Below, piece after piece: positions 1 to 12,120 of a stretch of DNA of 64,000 nt (the first letter of the stretch is position 1; the number at the start of each line of letters is the position of its first letter). The notes beneath the pieces are model-generated. The model was not told the origin of the DNA, did not search any database, and worked only from the letters and a program-made list of their open reading frames with translations. A program made the position numbers and the translations under genes. This DNA is from Paragonimus skrjabini miyazakii (Eukaryota > Platyhelminthes > Trematoda > Plagiorchiida > Troglotrematidae), in assembly GCA_014338405.1 (NCBI GenBank), contig JTDE01001048.1:15828-79827 (forward strand). Reading direction: 5' to 3'.

Positions 1-115
1 GGTCGTGGGTTCGATTCTTTGGTGTGCGGGGTGCTGGAGAGACCAAACTAGTCTGAAACAGTTGTCAATCACTTCGCTGGTGGTCATTGGGACCAACTGT
101 TCGCAAAAACCCTTT
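1..115 (+). repeat. SINE family C, 3' part of a copy cut by the window edge
   Basis: The window opens inside a tRNA-derived repeat. A B-box-like GGGTTCGATTC lies at 7-17, followed by a body (GAAACAGTTG, CACTTCGCTGG, GGGACCAACTG). The body recurs at 17895-18000 and, more decayed, at 29395-29456, 43835-43895 and 50300-50375. Only the part after the A box is present here. Confidence 0.5.
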
Positions 116-3100
116 ATCAACCCCTCCTAAGGATGTGGTGCATGGAACGTCACCCGGTGAACGCGCCTCCACGTTCTTCTCTGGTTCCACCGTCAATCCG
201 GGCGCGAAGAAGGTGAAAGACTGTTCCACTTGTGTTGACTTAGACTTACAATTATCATGACGATTCCTTATGCTACTTGCCATGTGAAGTCAGAAAGTGC
301 AACTTAAATTACCCCGGAAAAATAGAGGTTTTAGAGCTATCTGAATCTGTTTGCATGTCGTAGCCAACTTCCAAGGCACCACATTATGTGCATAGCCCTC
401 AAAACATCGTGCGAAGAGGTGGATGAAAATTCCTTGCGGATGTAGGAAATCGTGAACCCACTATTTCGCTCACTACCCTATTACGCTGTTCTTAGTGTCC
501 AGTCGCATTGAATTACTAGCCATTATTTAGCATTCTGACATGAAATCAGTGTACTGATGAATAGTATTGATAATGAACTAATTTCAGCATGGTTTGCGAT
601 ACACGAATGGAGTCCGACCATACTGGTGTCAACGACATTAGAGCAGATTAATCGTGTTCATTCACGAAATGTAATCAACAATAGTGATTCGAGTGGGCAA
701 GTCCGAACTCAACTACGCGACTTGGTTGTTCTATGCTTACACAGTATAGGAGGGTTGAACGTAAAATAAGCACAACTGTAGGCCGAATATGATACACCTT
801 TCTGACTCGTCAAACCATGTGGCAGGAACTAAAAGAACACTTTCGGTGAATGGTGTAAGTATAATAACAAATATTAATTTACCCATGCAGATCAGTTCAT
901 TCGTTGTGGTTATCGAGGTGATGGTAAATCCTCTAGAATCTAACGACCATAGATTTTCGTTGCATCTGACAATGATCCAAGTGAAATAAAAGACGATAAA
1001 TGAGCAAATGGATTTGTTCACGAAAGCTCTATATGAAAGAAAGATATTCTCAAGAACTGACTTATCCAACACGTACTTACAACATCCACTGTGTCCCCTA
1101 CTAAAGTGTTTACAACAGTTTATATGCCTTGAGGTTTGCGTCTCGGTAATTTTATATCGCTTAATTTCACACTTCTGAACCGATAAGTTCCACACTGTAA
1201 AGTAGGAAATAATAAGCGACATGTCCGTTGTACGAACATATCAAGGTGATGAAGTCAAGTGAATGAACCGCGAAAGACCACAGTAAGAATTTTATTTTAT
1301 TTGTAGGCATTTCGGAGATGAATATATTGTGATTATGTCTTCAAGAGTCGAGACTTCTAGTCTTCACGATATGCTATAACAGTCTTGAGACTGGTCGACA
1401 CAAACCTTTGACTGCCACTGTCTCAGCAAGGAATAAAGATGCGTTTCGATCAATAATACGTCGTTCTTAATAATAATCTGGGTTCGTAAGCTGGCAGTGA
1501 TTTTTGTCTTCCGACTTGCTGAAACTTGGACGCCAATGGAACAGTGCTGGGTTTTTCTGAGAGAGCTAGAATTATCAGTATGTAAAACATGTGTTAATTA
1601 TGTGTTTCGCTCCTAAAGTTACGAAACTGTTATTTGCTTCATGTAGTGCCAGGATAAACGCTGTTCTTTGACAAAGGGAAGATCTATTCATCTGGTTGCC
1701 TCGATTTCTGAGTAAGATAGGAAATGTAAATTCACAGACATAAACCGAAGCTCTGGCTTCATTGGGAGCTGTCGGAAGATTGTAAGTACGTTGTTAAATT
1801 CAATGTTTCATGTACTAACAAGATATACACTTTTTTATAACTTAAACTACATAAAACATCTGCATAATGGCTGGCGGCAATTATAGCGCTGGTGCAGAAT
1901 CCTAGTTGTCTAACTGTAAGAAAACATTCATCGTCCTGATAAACACCTTCCGCAAGAAAGTTTTCTGTTGCGATATTCCAGTGTTTCAGGTGATGGGATA
2001 CGATCTTATGCCTTGCCAGCTGTTTCAATAATTTGAGAGGACCTGTTCCAAGTGACTAGAAACAAATACGGTACAATGAGTTTTCCGATGACCAGGGGTT
2101 GACCACCAACTATAAAAAAGTTTGGAATGTTATACCAGAAACGAGATGGGTTGTCGAGACGACTTGACGGTGCGATGTGTCCTTTGGAACATTTGGTCAC
2201 GCAACCGCCATTGCGAAATTTTATGTTCAGGGACTTGCACGAAGGTCACTTGGGTATTGGGAAAATGAAATAAATGACTCGACAGTTGTGCTGGTGACGG
2301 TGACAAGTTCCTACTTCAAAAGCGTTGTAGGGAACTGCGTTCCTTGTTTCCGTAAAATGAAAACGAGGTTGAAGAATTGGAAACACCGACTAGACAACTA
2401 CTTACCTTTGCGGGCAGATTACTATGGGTCACTTCTCGGTATACACTATCTTCTGATTCGAATCTGTTTATACTTATGGATGCCGCAGTTTATTATTACA
2501 ACGTCTCTTTCAATTTCAGTATCATTCAAACATTTTTTTAAAGTTTTCATCAAAAGGGTTTTGCACAGGTTTTGACGATGCACATTGGATCATAGTTCTG
2601 TCGCATTTAAATAAAAGAATGACTGACAATATTGATTATTGCCATCCGTTAAGCAGACCTTGACACCCGTACTTCAGTGGTGTGGCTGAAAATCTTTTGA
2701 CATTGGCTGACAAGTGACATGGATTCCGTTAATCCAAAAACTTTCGCTGAAGTGGATGCGCTTCGTGATAGATTTATGCTTCATTTCAGCAAAGAAGATT
2801 CTGACGATGTTAGTTAGATTGAGTTAATTTGGTGGAAGAAACTTGCGGCCTACTGGAGGACTGTTCACTTACAAGGTTGGAAGTCCAGTGGTGAAGACTG
2901 TGAACACGCGATATCTCCGCTAGTCGGGATTGAGCAGCATTGCGAGCGAGGCAGTAAGCGAACCTGCATTACATATATCTGAGGTGTCTAAAGGGCGTAA
3001 GTGCTGAACACGACTAGCTAGCATGACTGCAGAGTATTCTTCTGGAGGAGGGCTTAGTTGTACTGAAAACCAAGTAGATCCATCAATCAACCAAACCAGG

Positions 3101-3689
3101 ACGGAAAAAGCAATCTATCAACGGATCTTGTGGAAGTCGGTTTAACATACAATAACAAGATTGAAGGACCTTCTGCAATGCTACATCATTTGCCATTCGT
3201 CAGTTTCATCTTCTCAAACGTTTGAAAATCCTCAGAGTAGTCGCGATAAAATCGCTGTAGAGAACAAGCTCGTTTCCGGTTATTCATCAACAGGTCAAAT
3301 ACAAAACACTCATGTGAGATATTGTCGTCAAGATGAGGTGCACAAAACGTGTGACAGGTTCAATTAAGGCCAATCACGTCATGGTTAGACTCGGAGACAA
3401 CGTTTGAGATAATTGCCTCACAATAATGATGCAAATGGAACCGGGGCAGTTTGATCGACTTAGTGTAAGTGGTGGGTGGTGGTAACCACAAGGTCTGAAC
3501 AAAAGGATTCTACGCGCACAAGGGTGGAGTATTCAGTTAATTTCCGTTCGCCTCAACTGTGGTTATCTCACGGCTTTTGACTGACTGCTCTTAACTCAGT
3601 CAGTCAGACGAAAAGAAGAGGTCGGGTTGGTGGTTTGATGCGAATCCACCAGATGTGCCACAGTTGCGCTGGTGGTTCCGCTTTGATCC
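116..3689. other. No recognisable gene or repeat
   Basis: Several open frames of 60-160 codons occur here, the longest being 161 codons on the minus strand (1222-737) and 132 codons on the plus strand (2177-2575). None shows a domain, a repeat match or consistent splice signals. I see nothing I can name. Confidence 0.5.
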
Positions 3690-4060
3690 AGGCTCACGGA
3701 TGCTCACGGACAAGTTCTGACAAATGCCTCATCGTGTGACCAACGTATCTAGTTCCATAGGAACATGTCAATGAATACATGTAAAAGAGAGAAGCCAAGG
3801 AAACAAGTAATCTATGCCTTAACCCTGGACACGAGATTAGAGTAGAGTTGAAAGTGACACGCAGTTTAGCAGCACACAATGTTCTATTAACAACAGTGTT
3901 AACCCTTATAATGAGTGTATCAGCATGCGTGTCACCTTGGAGTGGTGACACGACGTACACTGCTTTCTTTTCCGTTAGGGTCATCAGTAATCAAATACCG
4001 CTCAACAAGTCAATGATTTCTGTGATTTCAACTTGGAGAGATGTCCTAGTCGAGGGGTAA
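3690..4060 (-). pseudogene. Old Penelope-like element fragment (GIY-YIG endonuclease region), family D
   Basis: The minus frame from 3984 to 3694 aligns by eye with the linker and endonuclease of the PLEs at 9924 and 15282. TLTEKKAVYVV matches QTVQKKDIFLF, TLCAAKLRV matches TYAAAQLRL, and YSLTCSYGTRYVGHTMRHL matches the YQFTCSCGDIYIGRTDRQL block. It thus keeps the GIY-YIG-type core (here Y-x-L ... YVG), but the second Cys of TCSC is Tyr. It is more diverged than any other PLE in the window, and stops appear on both sides. In intact elements this domain nicks the target DNA for reverse transcription. I infer a long-dead insertion. Confidence 0.65.
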
Positions 4061-4164
4061 TCGATTGGAGTTAACAGACAGTAACCGTGTCTCCATTTTG
4101 AGACGATCGGGCAACCTGATCATTACTCACAGGCGAAAGTGATTGAGTGTTCACATATGATAAT

Positions 4165-4390
4165 TCGGTCGTGCCAAGTGCGCGGTCAATGGCCCAGTGG
4201 TAAACACGGTTGCCTCATGAACAGCGTGTCCGTGGTTCAAGTCACGGCAGTGACGATGATATGCACTACTGACAAGCTCTAATTAGAGTGAAACTCGAGT
4301 CTATTGCTTCTTTTTCGAAAGGGGCCGACTGGAAAGTCTATGGGAATGCGACAGGTGCGATCAATTGTGGGTGATGTTCAGTCTATATGA
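4165..4390 (+). repeat. SINE family B, tRNA-derived, best-preserved copy
   Basis: It contains A-box-like TGGCCCAGTGGTAAAC (about 4189-4204) and B-box-like GGTTCAAGTC (about 4234-4243), inside a possible T-arm CCGTG...CACGG. A shared body follows: TGACAAGCTCTAATTAGAG, CGAGTCTATTGCTTC, CGAAAGGGGC, GCGATCAATTGTGG. The same body is found at 28640-28830, 33735-33960 and 59295-59470, and perhaps at 30110-30240. Promoter boxes plus dispersed copies in one orientation are typical of a tRNA-derived SINE. Confidence 0.65.
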
Positions 4391-7300
4391 AAACCAAAAT
4401 CTCCTACTAATCATCCGTAACAAGAAGAATGGTGTGGTGTATGAAAATTAGTTGCAGAGCTATTAGTATCATGCTGTTGGTAATTTCAACGTTAGTTCTT
4501 GTAAAGCGATACTGCAACACAACACATCTACCCGAGCGTAGAGGACACTTTTGCTGATACGTACTATTAAAAAAAACTTGAACATCTATCCCAGCTGGAA
4601 CGTATAAACCTCAATAGAGGAAATAAAATTCCGAAATCTTGCGTAGATGAGTTGGGGACAAACTTGAAAAGCAGATTAAGGACTACTGCGACTGTCAACG
4701 GATTCGCGATTAAACTTAATTGAGTGAATGATCAAAGTTGCGTTTTTCATGACAATATGTCGTGATTGTAAAGTGATCTTTCTTGACTGGGATATGTCTA
4801 CTTAAAGGGTGATGAGTTATCTGTTTTGCTATGTACAAAAAACATCTATTTGCTAATCTTATTACAACTATCATAACTGACGGATTTAGAAAGGAGACAA
4901 AACGTTCATGCGACAAACGAATCTTCAGGATGACATTTTGTAGATGGAATCGCAAGCATTAGATAATCACTACACATATCATGTGACATTCAGTATGTCA
5001 GCTGCTATGCTCATAACTTTCTGAGTGCAATTAGTCCGCAAATGAAAGTGTAACCGTAGCCGTACAATAGCTTATTAGTTCAATTGTCAGTTTTAGCCAA
5101 AAAAAACCCTGCTCACCAGCAAGCGCATACTTTCGAATCGATCAAGTCTGTCCCATCTGAGTGGAAGACGTATCAAATATCGGTTTTTAATCGGTGTTTT
5201 CTATTCCCATCGATTTACATCACGTTAGTGTTGAAGATACGTCATTTTTATGACCTGTAATCTGCTTCGTATACAATGCTAAAGTCACATGTTTCGTAGG
5301 TTGTCGGACCGCTGATCAAACTGCTCAGTAAATGGCTGTGAGTTGTAGTAAATTATCAGACTACTAAGAGAATATATGATCACTACGACAGAAAACCTTC
5401 GAAGATGTTGCTTGTGAGAGTGGAAATCGAGGCAGCTTCATGCTACTAACTGGATAAGGTCTCGGGAGATCAGCGATACAGCTTTGGGTCGTCTTAGCAA
5501 AACGGTGGAATCCGCGTAATGTTGTCTATTTACTAAACTAAAATTTGGTTTGTTAGGGTCAGCCTCAACCACAGCTGAAAATATGGTAAAATGCTTGAAA
5601 TTCTGGTAATATATATTAGTAGAAAGCGTAAAGAAAGAAACTCACCAAGCACCATCATTCCGTTGAGTCTGCAGCATAGAGAATCGCGCTGATCATATCC
5701 GACACTTTATATTTCTAGCACACATGTAGTTGCGTTCTGTGTTTTCATATCAACGAACTTTTGAGTACAAACTAAAAAGCGGTATGTCAGATAACTTCTT
5801 TAGACAAAAACCGTCATTCAAAGTGAGTTCAGAATGTAAAAATCACTTACGTGTACAACATTTCAACTGGCAGAGCCGATCCATCGTCTTGTCGTGAAGT
5901 CCTAAATGAAGTTACGATTGATCTGTTGCTATTGGTTGGGTAGGCGAGACATTGAAGTTGAGTGAAACTCACTTCCGAGTTCCGGCCCAAATCAGGATCT
6001 TTGACTGTCAGTCTTCCAACGGGCATCGCTATGGATTAACCCAAGTAAAGTTGACACATTTGGACATTACGGTTTAAGAGAAGTGTAACATCTGACAACA
6101 ACTGAAACGTAGCAGCCGGTCATGTGTGAAAACAAATCACTCTAGAACTTAAATCAAATCGAAGTGATCGTTGTAAATATGTGAAAAAGCCTTATAATAC
6201 AACCATTGTAACGTATTAACAATTTTTTACGTTTTGAATACAGCATTTAATTTCTTACTTTAAGTTCTAACACCGTTTCTTTTAGACCTTGCCGTTTTGT
6301 AAGAGAAACTTTAGTTGAACATCTTCCAGATTAAACTGAATTTTGAATGAACTTTGAATGGAGGCTTGTGTAGTCATGACTGAAAGGGCAAACAGTCAGA
6401 AAGTGCACTTTTTTATAAAGGCACTAACAACCCGTACTAGAAAAGTGTAGGGGAAGTTTTGCATTTTTAGTCCCAAGGTGGATAATTTTCATTGGCTAAA
6501 CAGTCATTTTAACTTAGTTTAGTAAACTTAGGGTAGATCCTCATGTAAGCAATTGATGTGCTGCATTGACTGCATGTGTCACTCGTTCAACCACTCATCC
6601 CCTAATCAATCAATTAGTCAATCAACCAGATAACAGAATATCCTCTGCAGTATTGAATCATTGTTTGCTGCAAATTTTCATTAATGCGGACGAACACAGT
6701 TGGCCTCTGATTTTCGATCTATAGTGGCTACGGGCCAACGGACTCGAAGTATTCATCATACTGTTACTTGATGCTCACTTTCAAACCGACACTCCATGAC
6801 CGTTATTGTTTTTATCTGGACCCAACGGGGGAAACGAACATGCAACTCATCACTGAACTTCAGTTGAAAGTTGAACTTACAGTGAACTTACAAACTCACA
6901 ACGCTACCATAGGGATGAATCTGGCAATGTGTGAGCTCTGACTATAATGCTAGATGCAGGTGATAATTTATCAAGAAGAGCGCATGTGAATAGCATTGTT
7001 ACTTCAGATGCAACGTTGTATTTATTGGCGACATTTTAGCAGGACGAACTCGGCTATTTCATTGAAGTCTTGTTGCCAAGCTGGTTCCGGACTGCCTACA
7101 GAACACTTTGCAATAACAAAAAAAACTGAGTTGTGCATTTTAACTATTGGTCTCATTGAATGGCGTCGTTTGTGAGCCTTCCGTACCTCATAATGGCACC
7201 AAAGTACTCCCCTTGCAACTTTACAGTGATCAGTTAAATTATGGTTGGTTAGGGCTTGTTCTTAAACACTGTCAACATGTTGGTTAACCTGTCCTGGATT

Positions 7301-9744
7301 GCAGGTGTAGTATTCTTCTTTCTCCCCCCTGAAGTTGAATTTGGTTTCATCAGAGAAGCCATGTGATTTTTTCACATATTCTTTCCTGTCTAAGAGCACT
7401 TCGTAATGCTGAGTAGTGTAGAAAGTACCCGGAGATTGTTTAAATTTAACTGGATCTTGTTCTTTATGCTAGAATCAAAATAATAGCAAATATAGTCACA
7501 TGAGTCAGATCTAAATTGATCCTGGTGAACATCAGAAATTTGAGATGAATGACTAGTTTGTCTGAACGTATTTACAAATTGAATTATCGGGGGAGTATTG
7601 ATTAGCCGCTGTTGACAACAGAGTGCGTCATTCATTCATGGGCCTTAAAATTTGCACGCTAGCTAGCACTTACTCTAGTCTGAATCATACTTTTATAGGT
7701 GTGACCGGTTATCCTATTGTTCATAATCGTCGGTCGACTAGGTCATTCGGTTTTTGTTAGCTGTTCCGTTAATGCTGCTGCCGGCCAGATTACTCGATAA
7801 TTACTAGGTGATGGGCACTTGCACATCATGCTTTCAGATTAAAATTGTACATATATGTATAATAGTCTCTGTATCTGATAAATTTAGTCAAAATGTATTC
7901 TACTGAACATGGAATCATTTGTTGATCCAATGGTGAAAATGATTTGTAACTGAGCAGTTAACGAGAATGTACTGTGGAACTTTTACAATACAGCTCAAGT
8001 TTTATGAGCCAAGAATACGGTTGGCGCAAGGGGCGTTTATTCGGGTAATCGACACGGATTATGCGTTTCAACATGACAACAAATAAATCCACTCATTTGC
8101 GTACGGTATTGGTCCCAGAACGTCACGGATGCCAGTGCTTAGTTCCTCTATGTACCAAGAACCATTTTATGCCACACCACACTCCAATGTTTCTTCTAGT
8201 ACTTTTTCCGCGGCTACTTCACTGTCAAAATCCATGCTGTTGCCTCACTGCTGACTAGTAATGATGTCAGTAGTATAGTTAGATCGCTTGTCCTGACCAC
8301 GCCAATAATCACACTTAATAGTGAAACCAGTCAAAATCCAACACTTTTGGTTTATTGGAAAATGAAGGATGACCTTGAGCAAGAGTCGTGCATTTCGCTT
8401 ATCGAAAAATAGGTCATTAAAACGCGTAACGAACTACAATAATCTTAATCCGACAGAAAGTAAACGAGCTGGACAATGACAGATAGATGTTTCCATCTTA
8501 TCCTTTTGACTCTGTAGGACATTACTAAAAATAGTTTAGAAAGAATCAGTCTTAAATTTTAACTATTTCACATAGGTCCTGGGAATCCAGACAGTTGTGT
8601 AAAGTTGCATAACGGAGATATATCGTACAGTCACGGATTTTTGTATTGTAAGCAGTCCATCATTTCCGTAGTATTTAGGTTTTTCAGACATATAATAAAA
8701 TATTGTACACGTATATCCTACATTGTCATGTTTACTATTTGCTGCTAACTTTGTGGGAAAAAGTAAAATGGCGACAGATAAAAATTTTCAAACTGAAACT
8801 ATATTTAATCCCACAAGTCAGCATAGTTCATATGGATATCTACTCGCTGATAAGATGACGATATTATTCACTGTTTTGAATTCATGTGTATTAGGATTAA
8901 TTTTTAAATTATTTCCTCTGAAATGCACAATAAACAATGATTATATGTCAAGTGGATGGTTCATGTACACAGCGATTTTTTAGTTATTCGTGTTTTCCGA
9001 AATTTGAATTTATAAAGTTGTTGTATTGATTACTATTTTGTGTCTTTCACGATGAAAACCTGGGTCTAAGAGACGTGCTGGTAAGGACGAACGTCTTCAG
9101 TTTGATTGATTCAAGGGGTAATAGCAATTTTTAAGAACTCAACTGTTTTGTTCAAAGAATCCAAAAGGTTATTCAACCTGTTTCAATAAAGTAGACATAA
9201 AACTGTTTCCATTTCTTAGCAAAACGTTATATACTCCGCAATTGTTACACAGAAGCATCCATTTAGTCTCAGGTATATCATCTTAAAAGCGGTTGGAACT
9301 TTCAATTTGCTACTGTGTTCGATGGGTTCACATAAATTCTAACGGTGTGCAACGAGCAAACAATGTTGTCTTACATGTTTCAATAACTGTAGTGGTACTG
9401 CGAGGAACAGAAGGACAATGGTAACCAAGCATGTCATATCACAAGGGTGAACATTTTCACAGAAAACCTAGTTGTTTAAAATTCAAAAACGTCATATAGA
9501 TTGAAGCCTTGCGTAGTCGAAATAGATTGTAGTATACCAACAAAAAGAAAATGACCCAGCGATTGCAGCCTAGATTAAAACGAGGCAATTTACCTGTGAA
9601 GACGATGCTTTGCCTCGAAATAGCTTAGAAAATAGTTCACAGGTGTTGTTCATACAGTTGTAAATGTAGGTGAACGTTAGATACCTAGAATTTTCGTTAA
9701 TGCAAACAGTACCAATAGTTTGAAACAATTAGTTTCTTTTACTG
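4391..9744. other. No recognisable gene or repeat
   Basis: A+T-rich non-coding stretch. The open frames present (up to 86 codons) carry no domain or repeat match. I see nothing I can name. Confidence 0.5.
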
Positions 9745-9885
9745 GCTTCATCCGAGCAGAAAGAAAACGTATTGTTATACGTTAACATTTCGTTTACTCT
9801 CATCAGTCGCAAATTGAAAACGTGCCAGTTATACACACCACATTGACAAGGACAAACAGGAGCTCGATGTGCATACAACCAAAAT
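9745..9885 (-). repeat. PLE family A terminal repeat (pLTR), inverted orientation
   Basis: On the minus strand this matches the 3' terminal repeat at 10670-10800: GCATGT/ATACAACC-side UTR, then a hammerhead core. It sits head to head with a second, direct half-copy at about 9886-9960. Element A1 therefore begins with an inverted plus direct pair of terminal-repeat pieces, an arrangement typical of PLEs. Confidence 0.6.
9770..9816 (-). ncRNA. Hammerhead ribozyme, degenerate copy (PLE A1 5' side)
   Basis: On the minus strand it reads GCGA-CTGATGA-GAGTAAAC-GAAA-TGTTAACGT-A. Core bases are intact and stem III is A-U, U-G, G-C with loop UUAA. The 3' side of stem I reads TAAC instead of TCGC, so stem I no longer closes. 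It is probably inactive. Confidence 0.55.
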
Positions 9886-9923
9886 TTTAACGTATCGTAA
9901 CGTCCCCGTTTTGCTCTGGTGAA

Positions 9924-10658
9924 ATGGTTAAAGGGAATTCAGTGTTTCAAATTTGTCAACCGAAGACTCCATGTTACATTTTTGCGATCAGTACATATTT
10001 GCACCCCGACAGGCTGCAGACAGAAGAAAACATGCTGAGGAACACTTTGCTGGCAAACGGATATCCTGAAAATTTCATTGACATTCATAGCAGGATGAAC
10101 AAATACAACGAGCCAGTGCAAACCGTTCAAAAGAAAGATATATTCTTGTTTTTGCAATTCAAAGGTGATCATCTGGCAAGTGTTATAAAGCACAAATTGC
10201 AATGTGCTTTATCCCGTACGTACGCAGCTGCCCAATTACGTCTGGTTCAAACCACCAAAGGACCCGTTCTACAAAATCACGAACGCAGTTTGTCTGACCA
10301 ATCTGTCTCACACGTTGTTTATCAGTTCACTTGCAGTTGCGGTGACATTTACATAGGCAGAACAGACCGACAGCTATCTCAGCGAGTGGCCGAACATGTC
10401 CCAAACTGGTTGAAACAACTCATGACACAGCAATCTGAAACCGGTGAATCAGTTACTCGAAGCCCCGTATCATCGATTTCCAGACACCTCATGATAACAA
10501 GTCACCAGATTGACTCATTTAGATTGTTCAAAATATTGTTGCATCAAAAGAACCCGAAACGACTGGCCATTAGCGAGGCCATGTTGATTAGAACTCACCA
10601 GCCGGCGCTATGTGTACAAAAGTGGTTGAAACAACCCATAGGGTTGCCGTGGTGGTGA
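9924..10658 (+). CDS. PLE A1 ORF: linker plus GIY-YIG endonuclease (RT missing)
   Basis: Open frame of 244 codons. Residues from about 28 (HPDRLQTEEN) onward match the C-terminal half of A3. The endonuclease spans about residues 130-240: YQFTCSCG with a Cys pair at 137/139, YIG at 143-145 followed by Arg146, and His158 in RVAEH. A SISRHL...H helix and the Glu of SEAMLI follow. These are the GIY-YIG landmarks of PLE endonucleases, which make the target-site nick. The first 27 or so residues lie in terminal-repeat and junction sequence and are unlikely to be genuine protein. It is uninterrupted but lacks the reverse transcriptase, so it cannot act alone. Confidence 0.75.
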   Translation: MVKGNSVFQICQPKTPCYIFAISTYLHPDRLQTEENMLRNTLLANGYPENFIDIHSRMNKYNEPVQTVQKKDIFLFLQFKGDHLASVIKHKLQCALSRTYAAAQLRLVQTTKGPVLQNHERSLSDQSVSHVVYQFTCSCGDIYIGRTDRQLSQRVAEHVPNWLKQLMTQQSETGESVTRSPVSSISRHLMITSHQIDSFRLFKILLHQKNPKRLAISEAMLIRTHQPALCVQKWLKQPIGLPWW

Positions 10659-10740
10659 GGACATAGTGTGTGCTGTGACTGTATGCGTGTCCGTACCCTG
10701 TCTATCTCTATCTGTGTGTCATATATAGCTCGCATGTTTT

Positions 10741-10790
10741 ACGTTCGCGACTGATGAGAGTAAACGAAATGTTAACATATCGCAACATAT
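10741..10790 (+). ncRNA. Hammerhead ribozyme (type I, minimal), PLE A1/A2 terminal repeat
   Basis: All conserved parts are present. CTGATGA is at 10751-10757 and GAA at 10766-10768. Stem III is A-U, U-A, G-C with loop UUAA at 10769-10778, and the cleavage-site base is A at 10779. Stem I is GCGA (10747-10750) pairing with TCGC (10780-10783); past a bulged C it continues with GTT pairing with AAC. Stem II is very short (G-C closing AGUAAA). Hammerheads of this short-stem-III type are known in PLE terminal repeats of other animals. Predicted cleavage follows A10779. Confidence 0.8.
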
Positions 10791-11797
10791 GTCTTCTTAC
10801 TGCACTTATGAAGTTATTAAAGGGAACACAGTGTTTCAAGATCAGTACATAGTTTGCTGTCGGTACGGTGCAAGACTGCAGTGGAACGAGCATGCACTGA
10901 CTTCTGTGAGGAATGTATTCGATCAGGCCAGTTTCCAAAATTGTTTGTCATACTGTTGTCTAAGGAGAAATTACCGAGAAACAATGTCATTCTCGTAAGG
11001 ATAACATGTTCACTGGGAAAAAATAGCGAGTTCATGGAACTCCAACATCGGTTCACTGAAGTTCTCCATTGTCATTGATTGACCGAATGAAGACACATGT
11101 GAAGAAACTCAGTATAAGACTGGTCGATCGCCACTACACTTTTTAATGGTCAGTCGATATGAGTGTGTTTCAATGATGTGCGCATTCTCTCGTCTGATCA
11201 GACGCATCTGGAGGTCCCTTCACTTAGGTTGTGGTTCAAGATACCGCCCAGGAATTTCAATAAACTGAACACACCAGTTCAGTTTGATAACAGTTTTTGT
11301 CAACTGAAAGAACGGTCGCTTGCATCTGATGGGACAAGCTGATTTCTCTCAAATTTGGTGGATATTTCCAACCAGTTTTGTCGATGCCCATTCGGCAACA
11401 GTGCTTTCTAAAGCAAGTACAGTATTGGGCCATGAGAGAATTGAGAGAAATGCAACACTTTGTATTCCCTAAACCAGATTAAGGTTCTGATGTTGTCGCG
11501 AGGACTTCAGCTACTGTTGTTACATAAACACACATCCAAAGCTCAGAAAAGACAGTTGAATCCAAGTGGTACGGAAACACCCTGAATGAGAGATGCTTCA
11601 AAAACACAAATGTGGTGCATCTTTACGTTAGATTTTGAGCATGAACAATTCTGATTGTCATGAAGGTGTTCGATGGTTAGTGTACGTTTCTGTTTCCATC
11701 CGCAAAGTTTCATCTCCACATTGCTTGAAGAGTTCTTTTGAATTAGCCGAAATCCCAGAACACATTTCAGTGAGTACTCAAGTAATATAGTCCATGG

Positions 11798-12031
11798 ATG
11801 TTGGCTTCTCATTTCACGAATGTTTCTGTTCCTGAGACAGTTGATTTTTATGAATTCATCTCTGATCAGAACCACGATATAGATATTTCACTTGAATACC
11901 TCAAAGATCTTACTTTACTGTGTACAGAAAACATTCGTTTGGATCTTGAAAGACGTGTTTACAAGGAGGTAGACGGTGTTGTTATGAGTAGTCAGTTAGG
12001 CATAACATTAAAGGACATCCGTGTTATATAA
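11798..12031 (+). pseudogene. PLE A2 reverse transcriptase fragment (motifs A/B)
   Basis: VPETVDFYEFISDQNHDIDI and LKDLTLLCTENIR match the corresponding A3 segment. The motif-B sequence VDGVVMSSQLGITL replaces VDGVAMGSPLGPTL, with Gly to Ser and Pro to Gln changes. The match ends at LKDI, where the A2 sequence is disrupted. Confidence 0.7.
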
Positions 12032-12120
12032 CAAACAGTTTCTTTTGCCAGTGCATTCGGAAACGAAAGAGCAGGTCTCAAGGCCAGGAAGACGGGCTCA
12101 GAAGCGACGATTAGTACAGT

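Larger units (their letters stand above)
9745..10870 (+). mobile_element. Penelope-like retroelement A1, 5'-truncated
   Basis: It comprises inverted and direct pieces of terminal repeat (9745-9960), the endonuclease half of the protein (9924-10658), a UTR and a 3' terminal repeat with an intact-looking hammerhead (10741-10790). The terminal repeat ends near 10840 with AAGGGAACACAGTGTTTC. The reverse transcriptase region is missing; homology to A3 begins only at the CACCCCGACAGG stretch (about 10001). The 3' terminal repeat is shared with the following copy A2, giving a partial tandem. Confidence 0.75.

Noticed and set aside
551..575. CTGATGA hit as a further hammerhead
   Set aside because: No GAAA at the right distance and no stem I or stem III; the same applies to CTGATGA at about 17733 and 52542.
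737..1222. 161-codon minus-strand open frame
   Set aside because: No domain, low-complexity composition, no splice or start context and no repeat match; in 64 kb a frame of this length is expected by chance now and then.
2177..2575. 132-codon plus-strand open frame
   Set aside because: No recognisable motif; flanked by short overlapping frames on the other strand and A+T-rich sequence.
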